This document shows positions 1-7,692 of a stretch of 64,000 bases of DNA, piece by piece (position 1 is the first letter of the stretch; the number at the start of each line of letters is the position of its first letter). A program made the position numbers and the translations under genes. The stretch covers positions 1-64,000 of the forward strand of contig NZ_QWET01000023.1 in NCBI RefSeq assembly GCF_003573545.1. The letters run 5' to 3'. Origin of the DNA: Mariniphaga sediminis. GTDB lineage: Bacteria > Bacteroidota > Bacteroidia > Bacteroidales > Prolixibacteraceae. The notes under the pieces are model-generated. The model did not search any database. It was given only the letters and a program-made list of their open reading frames with translations, and had not been told where the DNA came from.

Positions 1-66
1 CTCTTGAAGAGCTTCAAGTACTACTTTTGTTTTAAAGCCTGCGCTGTAAGTTTTTCTCTTTTTCAT
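1..66 (-). CDS. IS3-family transposase OrfA, N-terminal 22 residues (runs off left edge)
   Basis: The complement of the first 66 bases starts with ATG and reads MKKRKTYSAGFKTKVVLEAL and two more residues before the window ends. This lysine/arginine-rich start, with an xYSxxFKxKVVLEAL pattern, is the usual beginning of the helix-turn-helix OrfA of IS3-family elements, which binds the terminal inverted repeats. Only the start is visible, so whether the element is intact cannot be judged. It is transcribed out of the window to the left. Confidence 0.75.
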   Translation of the reverse strand, partial: MKKRKTYSAGFKTKVVLEALQE

Positions 67-125
67 AACAACAAGTTTATTAAATTTTCAAATTATACTT
101 GTTGTCTAAATTTTGGGGCTAATTA
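1..125 (-). mobile_element. Left-hand portion of an IS3-type insertion sequence
   Basis: Behind the OrfA start lies an A/T-rich leader. On the minus strand it begins near base 125 with AGCCCCAAAATTTAGACAAC. A terminus with CCCCAAAA followed by TTAGACA is typical of IS3/IS150-like inverted repeats, so the element boundary is placed near 119-125. The other terminus and the target duplication are outside the window. Confidence 0.5.
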
Positions 126-128
126 TAA

Positions 129-207
129 ACAGATGCAATCAGTTGGTTCTGAGAAGGAGTAAGTATGGTTTGGTTCCAGATAGGTATGACGCGGTTACAA
201 ACCGCAT
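129..207. repeat. 79-bp direct repeat, copy 1
   Basis: Bases 129-207 match 751-829 over 79 bp with about three differences. The unit ends in the small palindrome GCGGTTACAAACCGC. It lies directly beside the insertion-sequence end. With copy 2 it brackets the truncated ATPase gene, in the same orientation. Confidence 0.85.
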
Positions 208-307
208 ATCCCGGCGGTAGCCGAAAACGACTGTGTTATTATAGTGTTGCTGTAATCAGAAAATTTTGAAAAAAGTGTGAAACCGGAAAGAGACAGGTAA
301 GTAGCAA

Positions 308-556
308 TTACCCGACAACAGGGGCACGCTGTACTTCATCCAAAATAGCCCCCTCCGGGTAATTCGATAAAAATCCTCTCGGGTCATCTATTGCAAATCT
401 TCGAATGTCCGGATTTTCCAGGTTAGCATAAGGCTTATCTTTAAATACCTTACGAACCAGGGTGGTTTTTCCTGATTGCCTTGGACCGGTTACAGCTACT
501 GCTTTAAACTGGGCTGCCAGCATTCTTAATTCATTTTCTGCTTCGCGAAGTATCAT
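308..556 (-). pseudogene. Truncated AAA-14 type ATP-binding protein (DUF4143 family)
   Basis: Eighty-two residues remain of a protein family normally near 380 residues. The Walker A loop GPRQSGKTT is at residues 24-32 and the Walker B segment AILDEVQRAP is near residue 70. Translation then stops after PVVG, so the rest of the ATPase domain and the whole DUF4143 domain are missing, and no continuation is visible to the left. These ATPases are common accessory genes in Bacteroidota and their cellular role is not settled. The remnant sits between two 79-bp direct repeats next to an insertion-sequence end, so loss by recombination or transposition is likely. It is probably non-functional. Confidence 0.8.
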
Positions 557-673
557 GCTGTAAATTTACAAATATGGAATCTAATTCCAAAATTGTAAAA
601 ATGATTGGAGTCAATGCATTCGTTCAGGTACTTTTTCTGTTGCCAGTGAAACACAAAGAGGCGCACCGGGGCA

Positions 674-735
674 GGGTGATGCGATTTTTAATCGCGTCTA
701 ATTGTTCCGGCGAATGCAATTCGCCGATCCCCGAG
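674..735. repeat. REP-like double hairpin, copy 1
   Basis: Two adjacent palindromes: GATGCGATT-TTTAATCGCGTC and GGCGAATGCAATTCGCC. The same pair in the same order occurs at 2108-2168. Paired short hairpins of this kind are typical of REP/BIME-like sequences; no RAYT transposase gene is in the window. Confidence 0.7.
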
Positions 736-750
736 TTGGTCCCCGGGGTA

Positions 751-829
751 ACAGATGCAATCAGTTGGTTCTGAGAAGGAGTAAGTATGGTTTGGTTCCA
801 GGTGAGTATGACGCGGTTACAAACCGCAT
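751..829. repeat. 79-bp direct repeat, copy 2
   Basis: Second copy of the 129-207 unit, again ending in GCGGTTACAAACCGC. It directly follows the REP-like hairpins at 674-735. The stretch 557-1054 contains only these repeats and the structured leader described next; open frames across it overlap the repeats and look spurious. Confidence 0.85.
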
Positions 830-956
830 CACCCCTACGCATCACCCGGTGGGAACCGGGAGGTGTGAGCTATTTTTATAGCTGTTATTGAGCATAAATT
901 ATTGTATAATAATCTGATCTTTTTTAATTTAAGGGCAAATATTACAATAATGTAAA

Positions 957-1026
957 CCGCCGGCTCGTCTTTTCCCATCTAGTAGTAGTGTACCCGGACA
1001 GGCTTAAGAGGCCGGCGGAGCATGGG
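957..1026 (+). other. Structured leader with possible pseudoknot
   Basis: CCGCCGGC at 957-964 is perfectly complementary to GCCGGCGG at 1011-1018. CCCAT at 974-978, inside the loop, is complementary to ATGGG at 1022-1026 just outside the stem, so an H-type pseudoknot can be drawn. The structure ends 28 bases before the ATG of the hypothetical gene at 1055. I do not recognise it as a known riboswitch class; it could also be another dispersed palindrome. Confidence 0.4.
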
Positions 1027-1054
1027 TAATATATAACTAAATTTTTATAAACAA

Positions 1055-1744
1055 ATGTCTTACACCCAAGATTTTGAACAATGGAAAGAATCCATTGAAA
1101 ATGTTCCGTCGAAAGAGGTAAAGCTGCCCCATCTACCCATTGATGATTTTGTGGCAGCTACCGAGACGCTGGCAGTTGATGCCAACGAAGACCGGGAGGC
1201 ACTGACTGCTGCCGGTATGGATACTACCCTTATTGATGATCTGACGCCCTTGAGCGGCGCGCTGCGTTACTGCCAGGCGAACTGGATGAGTATTTTCAGG
1301 GCGCGGGAAGAAGCCCAGAACCAATGGTATGAGCAATCACCGTTCGCCTATGAATTTCGTAATGAACTCCTGCATGATTTTTCTTTTGCTTACCGTGATA
1401 TCGACGATGTGAAAAAGAAAGTAATGCGTATCCGCGAAGGCGGAAGTAATGCCGATATGGTTCAGGACCTGCTGGAACTGGCTATTTTGGGCGAAAAATA
1501 CCCGGAACCGCTGGCGGCTATTCAGTTTAATTCTGAAAAGCTTTCTCAGGCGCGTGCGCTTTCGCACACGATGTCGGAACTGCTGGCTGCAGCCAACGGA
1601 GCTGCCGGCGAAGGCAATGAGGCCAAAGTATTGCGCGACAAAGCTTTTACCCTGTTGGCCGAAAAGGTACGGGTTATTCGCGAGTACGGCCAGTATGTGT
1701 TCTGGAAAGACCCGGACAAACTTAAAAAATACTATTCGCAGTAA
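1055..1744 (+). CDS. Hypothetical alpha-helical protein
   Basis: A 229-residue protein with no signal peptide, no membrane segment and no catalytic motif that I recognise. It is acidic and rich in alanine, leucine and glutamate. Long stretches (about residues 75-130 and 140-215) have the spacing of amphipathic helices, so an all-helical cytoplasmic fold is likely. Several residues in a row repeat AxxLLAxA-type helix patterns near 175-200. The ATG at 1055 is the first in frame and follows an A/T-rich spacer after a structured leader. A terminator-like hairpin follows about 20 bases after the stop, so it is probably a single-gene transcript. Function unknown; the composition and clean frame make it a real gene. 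Confidence 0.8.
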   Translation: MSYTQDFEQWKESIENVPSKEVKLPHLPIDDFVAATETLAVDANEDREALTAAGMDTTLIDDLTPLSGALRYCQANWMSIFRAREEAQNQWYEQSPFAYEFRNELLHDFSFAYRDIDDVKKKVMRIREGGSNADMVQDLLELAILGEKYPEPLAAIQFNSEKLSQARALSHTMSELLAAANGAAGEGNEAKVLRDKAFTLLAEKVRVIREYGQYVFWKDPDKLKKYYSQ

Positions 1745-1764
1745 TTTGTAAGTTGTTGGTTTTG

Positions 1765-1804
1765 AAAGCCCCTGTGGGATTTGACTCTCCCCGGGGGCTT
1801 TTTT
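1765..1804 (+). terminator. Rho-independent-type terminator
   Basis: AAAGCCCC (1765-1772) can pair with GGGGCTTT at its right end, followed by a run of T. It lies about 20 bases past the stop codon of the gene at 1055-1744. Confidence 0.6.
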
Positions 1805-2034
1805 CCTTCCCCCGCGACTTTTGACCCGCCCCAACACAATTTTTTATATCCCCAACGCGATTTGGCCCTCCCCAACGGAAAATTTCATGCTCCCAGAGGA
1901 AAATGACCCGCCCCGGCGCAATTTCTCACGGCCCCAGCGGAATTTGAGCTTCCCCGCTGCGATTTTTTGTGTTCCCAACGAAAAAATGACCCTCCCCAAC
2001 GTAATTTCTGGTGTTCCCAATGGGAATTGAGTCT
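1804..2034. repeat. Degenerate 21-bp tandem repeat, about 11 units
   Basis: Successive units of 19-22 bp share a core like CCCCAACGCAATTT followed by 5-8 variable bases. Most units are close to 21 bp, so one plus-strand frame stays open and reads as a loose heptad (PNxIxxx). There is no credible start signal, and frames are equally open on the other strand. It is treated as a non-coding minisatellite. The remaining gap to 2293 holds one REP-like double hairpin and no gene. Confidence 0.75.
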
Positions 2035-2107
2035 CCAAAGGACTGGCGCCGCCGAGCCGCATATTAAAATGGCACGGATTTTATGTGTCAATCTGTGCCA
2101 GCGTGGG

Positions 2108-2168
2108 GGTGATGCGATTTGTAATCGCATTTTATTGTAGCGGCGAATGCAATTCGCCGATCCCGATC
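2108..2168. repeat. REP-like double hairpin, copy 2
   Basis: ATGCGATT-TGT-AATCGCAT followed by GGCGAATGCAATTCGCC, the same two palindromes in the same order as 674-735. Confidence 0.7.
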
Positions 2169-2293
2169 CCGGGAGCAGGGAGTAAAGAAGTAACGGGGCC
2201 ACATCTAAGTCCTTTTGTTCCCAAAGAGTCATAAGATACAATTTTGTGCTAATACTTAGTCAGGATATACGATTGGGGGTGGATGATGAGTGA

Positions 2294-3508
2294 TTACATC
2301 GTATTTTTAACGATGTCCAACATTTCGCCAGCCAGTTTTTTGCGGTCAAAATCTATCGCCAGCTTTTGGCATCCTTTTTTTAGCGATTGTATTTTTTCGT
2401 CATCAGAGAATAAGGTAATGGCTTTTTCGATAAAATCTTTTTGATTTTCCGGTTCATAAAACAGGCCTGCATCGTATTTTTCAACTATTGAACGGGCCTC
2501 GCCATCAACTCCCAGTAAGATGGGAATTTGCATGGCCGCTGTTTCAAATATTTTTGAAGGAATAACTGTTGTAAAAAGAGTGCTTTTTTTCAGGTTTATG
2601 ATAGCTACATCCAAAAGGTTTAGGTAGTGGGGCACTTCATTTTTGGATACTGTATTTAGCATGGTAACATTTCTTATACTTTCTGTTTTTAGTTTTCGTA
2701 ATAGATTATTTTTTTCCGCTCCGTCGCCGATTAAAAGAAAGTGAAATGCTGGATTTGATTGTTGTAGTTGTTTGGCACAATCCAGAATAAAATGAAGGTT
2801 ATGGGCCATTCCGTGAGTTCCAATGTAACCCAATACCTTTTTACCTTTCAAATTCAGTTTATCCAGTAACGATTCATTTTTTTGTTTGGGATTGTACAAT
2901 TCAAGGTTTGCTCCGTTTTTTATTACTTCAATTTTTTTTTCGGGAATACCCTTATTAATAATGTTATTTTTGAAACTATCTGTTACCGTAATAATTTTAC
3001 TAGCACGCCGGTAACACCATTTTTCTTCCATCTCAAAATAGCGGATGAACAGGTTATCCCTCATGGCACCAACCGTTTTGATGGACTCAGGCCACAGGTC
3101 ACGAACTTCCATGATCCACGGTTTCCTTTTCCAGAAAGAGAGCGTACGTCCTGCCAGGGCAGTAAAGAATTGCGGAGAAGTAGCAATGATCAGATCTGTT
3201 TTCTGAAACAGGCCAGCAAAAAATGCAGAGAAGGAGAAGGAGATATAATCAAGTGTTCGTTTGATAAAACCTTCGTTTGCGGCAATGTAGGTCCATACTC
3301 GTATCACTTTGATTCCGTCTATGTTTTCGTGGCTGATTCGTTTATTCTGATAACCTTCATAGACTTTCCCCTGTGGAAAGTTTGGAAAACAGGTGATTAC
3401 AGTTACATCAACTCCTTGTTTTACCCATTCTTTGCAATGTTCGTAGGTTCTTGTTGCCGGAGCATTTACTTCCGGAGGAAAATTATCGGTTAAAAATAAT
3501 ATGCGCAT
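2294..3508 (-). CDS. Glycosyltransferase family 4 (WbuB/WcaI-like)
   Basis: A 404-residue GT-B fold transferase. The N-terminus (MRILFLTDNFPPEVNAPATR) carries the flexible acceptor-side loop typical of WbuB-like enzymes, and VITCFPNFPQGKVYEGY follows. In the C-terminal half GYIGTHGMAHNLHF, LLIGDGAEK and the donor-binding stretch around residues 315-335 (PSKIFETAAMQIPIL) mark the GT4 nucleotide-sugar site. The usual E-x7-E is altered: a glutamate is present in FETA, while the later position falls near EARS. It is expected to add one sugar to the lipid-linked repeat unit on the cytoplasmic face of the membrane. It is the last gene of the minus-strand polysaccharide locus, about 36 bp behind the heparinase-like gene. 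The exact donor sugar cannot be told. Confidence 0.85.
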   Translation of the reverse strand: MRILFLTDNFPPEVNAPATRTYEHCKEWVKQGVDVTVITCFPNFPQGKVYEGYQNKRISHENIDGIKVIRVWTYIAANEGFIKRTLDYISFSFSAFFAGLFQKTDLIIATSPQFFTALAGRTLSFWKRKPWIMEVRDLWPESIKTVGAMRDNLFIRYFEMEEKWCYRRASKIITVTDSFKNNIINKGIPEKKIEVIKNGANLELYNPKQKNESLLDKLNLKGKKVLGYIGTHGMAHNLHFILDCAKQLQQSNPAFHFLLIGDGAEKNNLLRKLKTESIRNVTMLNTVSKNEVPHYLNLLDVAIINLKKSTLFTTVIPSKIFETAAMQIPILLGVDGEARSIVEKYDAGLFYEPENQKDFIEKAITLFSDDEKIQSLKKGCQKLAIDFDRKKLAGEMLDIVKNTM

Positions 3509-3544
3509 TTTCTACTTGATATTGGATTCTGGGGGCTTGATGAA

Positions 3545-5260
3545 TTACTCTTTGGTTTCTATGATGGTTGTGAGTTTGTTCTGAAAAACAATTTCGAGTT
3601 TGTAGTAATTTACTAAGCGATTATAGCCGTCAGGAAGCTGTGCTTTGATAAGCGAAATTGTTTCAGCTCCCTCAAAGCTTAAACGAGAATCATTGATCAA
3701 AACTTCATTATTTGTTTTGGTTGGGTTCAGGTCAGGACTAAAGTGAAAATAAGCAGTCCCTTTGGTTTGGCGGCCGGTTAAAACATCTTCAATGCTTATT
3801 GTTTGTGCATTAAACAGCCAACTTCGTTGATGACTTATTCCAAAGCTTTTAAAGCCATCATGCGCGGCTGTAACTTCATTCTTTTCTTCTTTTATGATTT
3901 CAACATTGGCTCTTTGAGCAACCCGAAATGAGGACCATACTTTGGATGAATTGTGCTTGTTTACGGTGACCGTATTGTGAGCCGCGGTGCCTCTTTCTTT
4001 TAGCCGGGTGTCATTGGAATCATAGGTTGAAATGCCGGTATCAATCAAAAATGGTTGATGATTTATATTCAAGATAAAGTTAAACGTATCGGCATGGGCA
4101 TGGCCGGGTTGGTAGGAAGGGCCAACAGGGCCTATGTCCAGAATACATTCATAGTTTTTCCCATCAAAGCGGCGGTACCCGGAAGTGGTTAGTGAGTAGT
4201 GATCAGTGGTTCGTATTGAGTCGTTGGTAGTCTTTGACAGCGCACCAACATTGAGTCGTGTAGCATATTCATTCAGTTGTGCAGTGGTTGGGGCGATACC
4301 TGGGGCTGAATCGTTGAGTAAGGGAGTACGACCATCGGAAAGCGTGATCGTATTTAGCCATGCCAACATTTGCTCCGCCTTGTGTCTGAGTAGTGCCAAC
4401 AGTTTGTCCTGCCCGTCAAAACAGGTGTTGTTTTGCATGAGATTAATACAGTCCAGCAGGCGATCGAGCAAAATCTGGTGGTACATCGGGCTTAACTCGA
4501 AGTGAGCTCCATCTGATAACACCTGTTCTTTTAATTCCTGAATCAGTAACCTTTTAGCTTTTGCCCAAAATCGCTTCTCTTTAAAATACCAGGCTCCAAA
4601 AAGTAAGCTAAAAGCATCTTCCAGTAAATGATTACCCATCAGGTGGTACTCCAGGTTATCGAGAAGGATAAGGTATTGGGCGTACAGACATCCGTTTAAA
4701 CGGATGAGGTTGCTTCGTCCTCCTTCGTCGTCCTCACAATGACCGGGCATTGAAGAATCTGAGGCGTTAATCTGAGGAGATTGCCGCGTCGTCGTTTCTC
4801 CTCCTTGCAATGACGTTCGACTTAAGAACTTGATCCAGTTGATGCCGCGGAGGGCGATGGGGTAGGGATCAAGGCCTTCGGAGTTTTGATGGAGGTTTTG
4901 TATAAAGCTTTCAATCAGTTGGAGTCCTGTTTCGGTGTCCATCCCGGGTTGGAGCAGGTAATCCATGTAATTGAGGTTGTAAGCCCAAAGCTTACCATGC
5001 TCTGTTTCATTCCAGTTGATGGTATCAAACGCTGATCTTTTCGAAAGATTCAAAAAAGTGAAACGATTGTTTAATAAGGAAACCGGTTTTTCAATCCAAG
5101 ATATAAGTTTGAGCGGCGTTCCTTCTCTTTTTATGGAAAGCGGATAGGTAAATCGACTTGCTTTACGCCACATCTTTCTCAACCGGTACCAAAGCTGGTA
5201 ACGTATCTGGATGGGACGCAGGTGGCGGATGGTATGAATGATTAGGAAAAGTTTATTCAT
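3545..5260 (-). CDS. Heparinase II/III family protein with an in-frame repeat insertion
   Basis: The protein has the helical N-terminal domain followed by a heparinase II/III-type C-terminal domain (GPVGPSYQPGHAHADTFNF, about residue 390 counted from the upstream ATG). The His-Ala-His-Ala-Asp core belongs to polysaccharide lyases of this group. In polysaccharide loci such proteins usually sit with the bi-domain oxidoreductase found just upstream here; a role in trimming or modifying the exported glycan is likely. An ATG at 5299 would add 13 residues, but those codons come from a repeat element; the ATG at 5260 begins MNKLFLIIHTIRHLRP, the usual family N-terminus, and is preferred. Residues 161-204 (from 5299) are encoded by repeat sequence at 4688-4819 and are probably a later insertion. 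No signal peptide is evident. Confidence 0.85.
   Translation of the reverse strand: MNKLFLIIHTIRHLRPIQIRYQLWYRLRKMWRKASRFTYPLSIKREGTPLKLISWIEKPVSLLNNRFTFLNLSKRSAFDTINWNETEHGKLWAYNLNYMDYLLQPGMDTETGLQLIESFIQNLHQNSEGLDPYPIALRGINWIKFLSRTSLQGGETTTRQSPQINASDSSMPGHCEDDEGGRSNLIRLNGCLYAQYLILLDNLEYHLMGNHLLEDAFSLLFGAWYFKEKRFWAKAKRLLIQELKEQVLSDGAHFELSPMYHQILLDRLLDCINLMQNNTCFDGQDKLLALLRHKAEQMLAWLNTITLSDGRTPLLNDSAPGIAPTTAQLNEYATRLNVGALSKTTNDSIRTTDHYSLTTSGYRRFDGKNYECILDIGPVGPSYQPGHAHADTFNFILNINHQPFLIDTGISTYDSNDTRLKERGTAAHNTVTVNKHNSSKVWSSFRVAQRANVEIIKEEKNEVTAAHDGFKSFGISHQRSWLFNAQTISIEDVLTGRQTKGTAYFHFSPDLNPTKTNNEVLINDSRLSFEGAETISLIKAQLPDGYNRLVNYYKLEIVFQNKLTTIIETKE
4688..4819. repeat. Palindromic repeat inserted in frame in the heparinase-like gene
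   Basis: Two half-elements of about 40 bp lie in the same orientation, each running from GATTGCCGCGTCG- or GGTTGCTTCGTCC-like sequence to CTTGCAATGACG or CTCACAATGACC. The palindrome ATCCGTTTAAACGGAT borders one side. This is the widespread GTCATTGCGAGG...GGCAATC repeat type. It adds about 44 codons with no stop, giving HCEDDEGGRSNL-like residues. Confidence 0.75.
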
Positions 5261-5287
5261 TTCTGTTCGTTTCGAGTGTATGCGGAC

Positions 5288-5334
5288 AGATTGCTTCATC
5301 GTTTAGGCTGCGCTTCCACTCCTCGCAATGACGG
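5288..5334. repeat. Same repeat family between two operon genes
   Basis: GATTGCTTCATCG ... CTCCTCGCAATGACGG, a single element in the 84-bp gap between the bi-domain oxidoreductase and the preferred heparinase start. It supplies the upstream ATG at 5299. Confidence 0.7.
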
Positions 5335-5344
5335 CTTCGATGAC

Positions 5345-7648
5345 CTATACCTCAATCCACCTTCCTTCTTTTAAACTTTGGATGGCTGCAAAGCTGGCCT
5401 GAGTCGTGTTGATTACCTCGTCAAAAGGAATAATGGGAACCCCACTTTTAACGGACTCAACCAATTGTTTAAACTGGTTTTTATGTCCTTTGTCCAATCT
5501 TGTTTTTTGTTTCGAAAAGCCCTTGATGCCATAGGCTTTTAATGTTCGCCAGTTATCGATAATTAGTGTTTTTTCCTGGGCGAACGCCTCAATACGTTCT
5601 TTGGAATATGCTTTACTCCCATTGGCAAAATAATTGATTACCGCATTCGAACCATTTTCATATTTGAGCAAGATACTTGCATTGTCGGTATTTTCTTCGG
5701 GGTTGATACCCATGCTGTTCATGCATACAGCTGTTACCTTACTTCCGGCTAAATACGTGCACAGGTCGATGTAGTGGCAGGCTTCGCCAATGATCCGGCC
5801 TCCGCCAATCGCTAAATCATGTACCCATACTTCAGGAGGAATAAAGCCTGCATTCATGGTAGCCACAATATTTTTGGCTCCTTCGCCAAGCAGTTGTTTC
5901 ATTTTGATGGCAAGGGGAGCGAAGCGACGGTTGAAGCCAACAACAATCATCGGAGCACCGTTATTGTGAGGAGTGACCGAAGGGAGCGACGCGGCAATCT
6001 GTTTATCAACTGTAGCCGGTTCTTCGTTGGAAGCGCTGCCAGGTGTTTCAACAAGTTGCTTCGGAAGGCTTCGTTGCACTTCGCCTTCCTCGCAATGACG
6101 GTTCTTTGAAGAGGCGGCAGCAAAAGCGCCGGTGGCTTCAAGGATCTGTTCCAGTTCTTCTTCTGTCAAACAAAGAGGTTTCTCCACAAAAACATTTTTA
6201 CCAGCCTTTAGGGCTTCAATGGTCATGGGTGCATGGAGATTGTGGCGGGTGGTTATCATTACGGTATCCACTTCCGGATCATTCAGTATCTCTTTATAAT
6301 CGGATGTTGCAACCGCAATATTTCCTTTTTTTGCCATGGTTTTGGCTGAAAGTCCGCCTGCGCTGGCAATGATTTTCAGGTTGGCACCAGCCGCATTCAT
6401 CCCCGGAATAATGGTTGAAGATGTGAAGTTGCCGGCTCCAATAATTCCAAAAACTCCTTTTGCAGCCCCCCCTAAATCCCCTGAAGGGGACTGTCGTTCT
6501 ATATGTGATTCTCTTAGTGATACTGAACTGTTTCTTTTAGAATTTTCGGGGTAAACGAGAATGCTGGCAATAGACCCTTTTTTGCGCATGTCTCCATAAA
6601 TTTCGCCGTATTGCTCCAAAGGAACCTGTTCGGTGATTAAGGGTTTTACATCGAGCTGACCACTTTCCATGGCTTGAAGGATGGCCTCAAAATTTCGCTG
6701 TTCGGTCCATCGGACATAAGGGAGTGGATAGTCTTGTCCTTTTTGCTCGTAGTTTTCATCGTATCGGCCGGGTCCGTAAGAGCAGGAGACCTGAAAGGTC
6801 AGTTCTTTCTTGTAAAAATCGTCGCGACGGATATTTAAGCCAATCACACCCACCAGAATGATTCGTCCACGTTTACGGCTCATATCAGCAGCCTGATGGA
6901 TTACTTCATCGCTTTTGGCCGAGGCCGTAATAATTACCCCATCGGCACCTGTTTCATTGGTGGCCTGTTGTACAAACTTTACCGGATCGGTTCCCTGTGA
7001 TGGATTAAATGCTGTGAGCCCTTTCGAGCGGGCCATGTCCACCTTTTGCTGATCGAAGTCGTAACCAATTACCCGACACCCGTTGGCTTTTAATAATTCA
7101 GCTGTAACCAGTCCGATCAAGCCCAAGCCAATAATAACAATCGTTTCTCCAAAGGTTGGATTACATAAGCGAATGCCCTGCAGCCCAATGGCCCCAATGA
7201 CCGTAAAGGCCGCTTCTTCATCACTTACACCATCCGGAATTTTCGCACAAAGGTTTTCGGGCACGCATACATATTCAGCATGATTGCCGTTGGAGGCTAC
7301 CCGGTCACCCACTTTAAACCGGTGAACACCTTTGCCTACAGCTTCTACCACGCCTACATTGCAATAGCCCAGGGGGAGCGGTTGGTTCAGTTTATTAAAG
7401 ACAGCTTCCAATGTGGGCAAAATGCCTTCGGCTTTCATCTTATCCAGCACTTGTTTTACTTTATCCGGCTGTTGACGGGCTTTGTCTATAAATCCGGCCT
7501 TGCCAAATTCAACCAACATTCGTTCGGTTCCCAAGGAAACCAAACTACGTGTTGTTTTAATCAATAAGCTTCCGGCCTTTACCTGTGGCGCCGGAACTTC
7601 TTCTAATATGGTGTTACCTTTTTTTAGGTCTTGTATGATTTGTTTCAT
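5345..7648 (-). CDS. Bi-domain oxidoreductase (zinc-type dehydrogenase fused to Gfo/Idh/MocA)
   Basis: Residues 1-365 form a medium-chain dehydrogenase/reductase module with a glycine-rich NAD(P) loop at 172-180 (IIGLGLIGL). Residues 398-767 form a Gfo/Idh/MocA module with its own Rossmann loop (GIIGAGNFTSS) and the family signature EKPLCLT at 489-495. This two-domain arrangement is typical of polysaccharide loci, next to a heparinase-family gene as here. It probably oxidises and reduces a nucleotide-linked or glycan sugar. The protein is longer than I would expect because of two insertions: about 369-397, partly from a CCCCTTCAGGGG-type repeat, and about 507-565, from a GTCATTGCGAGG-type palindromic element. 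The second lies shortly after the EKP motif, before VVGFNRRF. The frame is intact. Confidence 0.88.
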   Translation of the reverse strand: MKQIIQDLKKGNTILEEVPAPQVKAGSLLIKTTRSLVSLGTERMLVEFGKAGFIDKARQQPDKVKQVLDKMKAEGILPTLEAVFNKLNQPLPLGYCNVGVVEAVGKGVHRFKVGDRVASNGNHAEYVCVPENLCAKIPDGVSDEEAAFTVIGAIGLQGIRLCNPTFGETIVIIGLGLIGLVTAELLKANGCRVIGYDFDQQKVDMARSKGLTAFNPSQGTDPVKFVQQATNETGADGVIITASAKSDEVIHQAADMSRKRGRIILVGVIGLNIRRDDFYKKELTFQVSCSYGPGRYDENYEQKGQDYPLPYVRWTEQRNFEAILQAMESGQLDVKPLITEQVPLEQYGEIYGDMRKKGSIASILVYPENSKRNSSVSLRESHIERQSPSGDLGGAAKGVFGIIGAGNFTSSTIIPGMNAAGANLKIIASAGGLSAKTMAKKGNIAVATSDYKEILNDPEVDTVMITTRHNLHAPMTIEALKAGKNVFVEKPLCLTEEELEQILEATGAFAAASSKNRHCEEGEVQRSLPKQLVETPGSASNEEPATVDKQIAASLPSVTPHNNGAPMIVVGFNRRFAPLAIKMKQLLGEGAKNIVATMNAGFIPPEVWVHDLAIGGGRIIGEACHYIDLCTYLAGSKVTAVCMNSMGINPEENTDNASILLKYENGSNAVINYFANGSKAYSKERIEAFAQEKTLIIDNWRTLKAYGIKGFSKQKTRLDKGHKNQFKQLVESVKSGVPIIPFDEVINTTQASFAAIQSLKEGRWIEV
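5954..6130. repeat. Inverted-repeat element inserted in frame in the bi-domain oxidoreductase
   Basis: The plus strand begins near 5970 with GTGACCGAAGGGAGCGACGCGGCAATCTG and closes near 6105 with CTTCCTCGCAATGACGG. The two ends are in opposite orientation, so the unit is palindromic at large scale. It adds about 59 codons without a stop or frameshift, including NRHCEEGEVQRSLP. Confidence 0.75.
6458..6544. repeat. Second in-frame insertion, in the linker of the same gene
   Basis: Contains CCCCCCCTAAATCCCCTGAAGGGGAC with the palindrome CCCCTGAAGGGG, a repeat type seen in many Bacteroidota genomes. It encodes SPSGDLGGAAKG directly before the Gfo/Idh/MocA Rossmann loop. The boundary on the left side is uncertain. 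Confidence 0.6.
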
Positions 7649-7692
7649 GATTAAATGATAACTATTGAAGGAGTTATTTATATGATTTGGTA

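Noticed and set aside
1821-2030. A 69-residue ORF with PNxIxxx heptads.
   Set aside because: It is made entirely of degenerate 21-bp repeats, has no ribosome site, and the opposite strand is also open.
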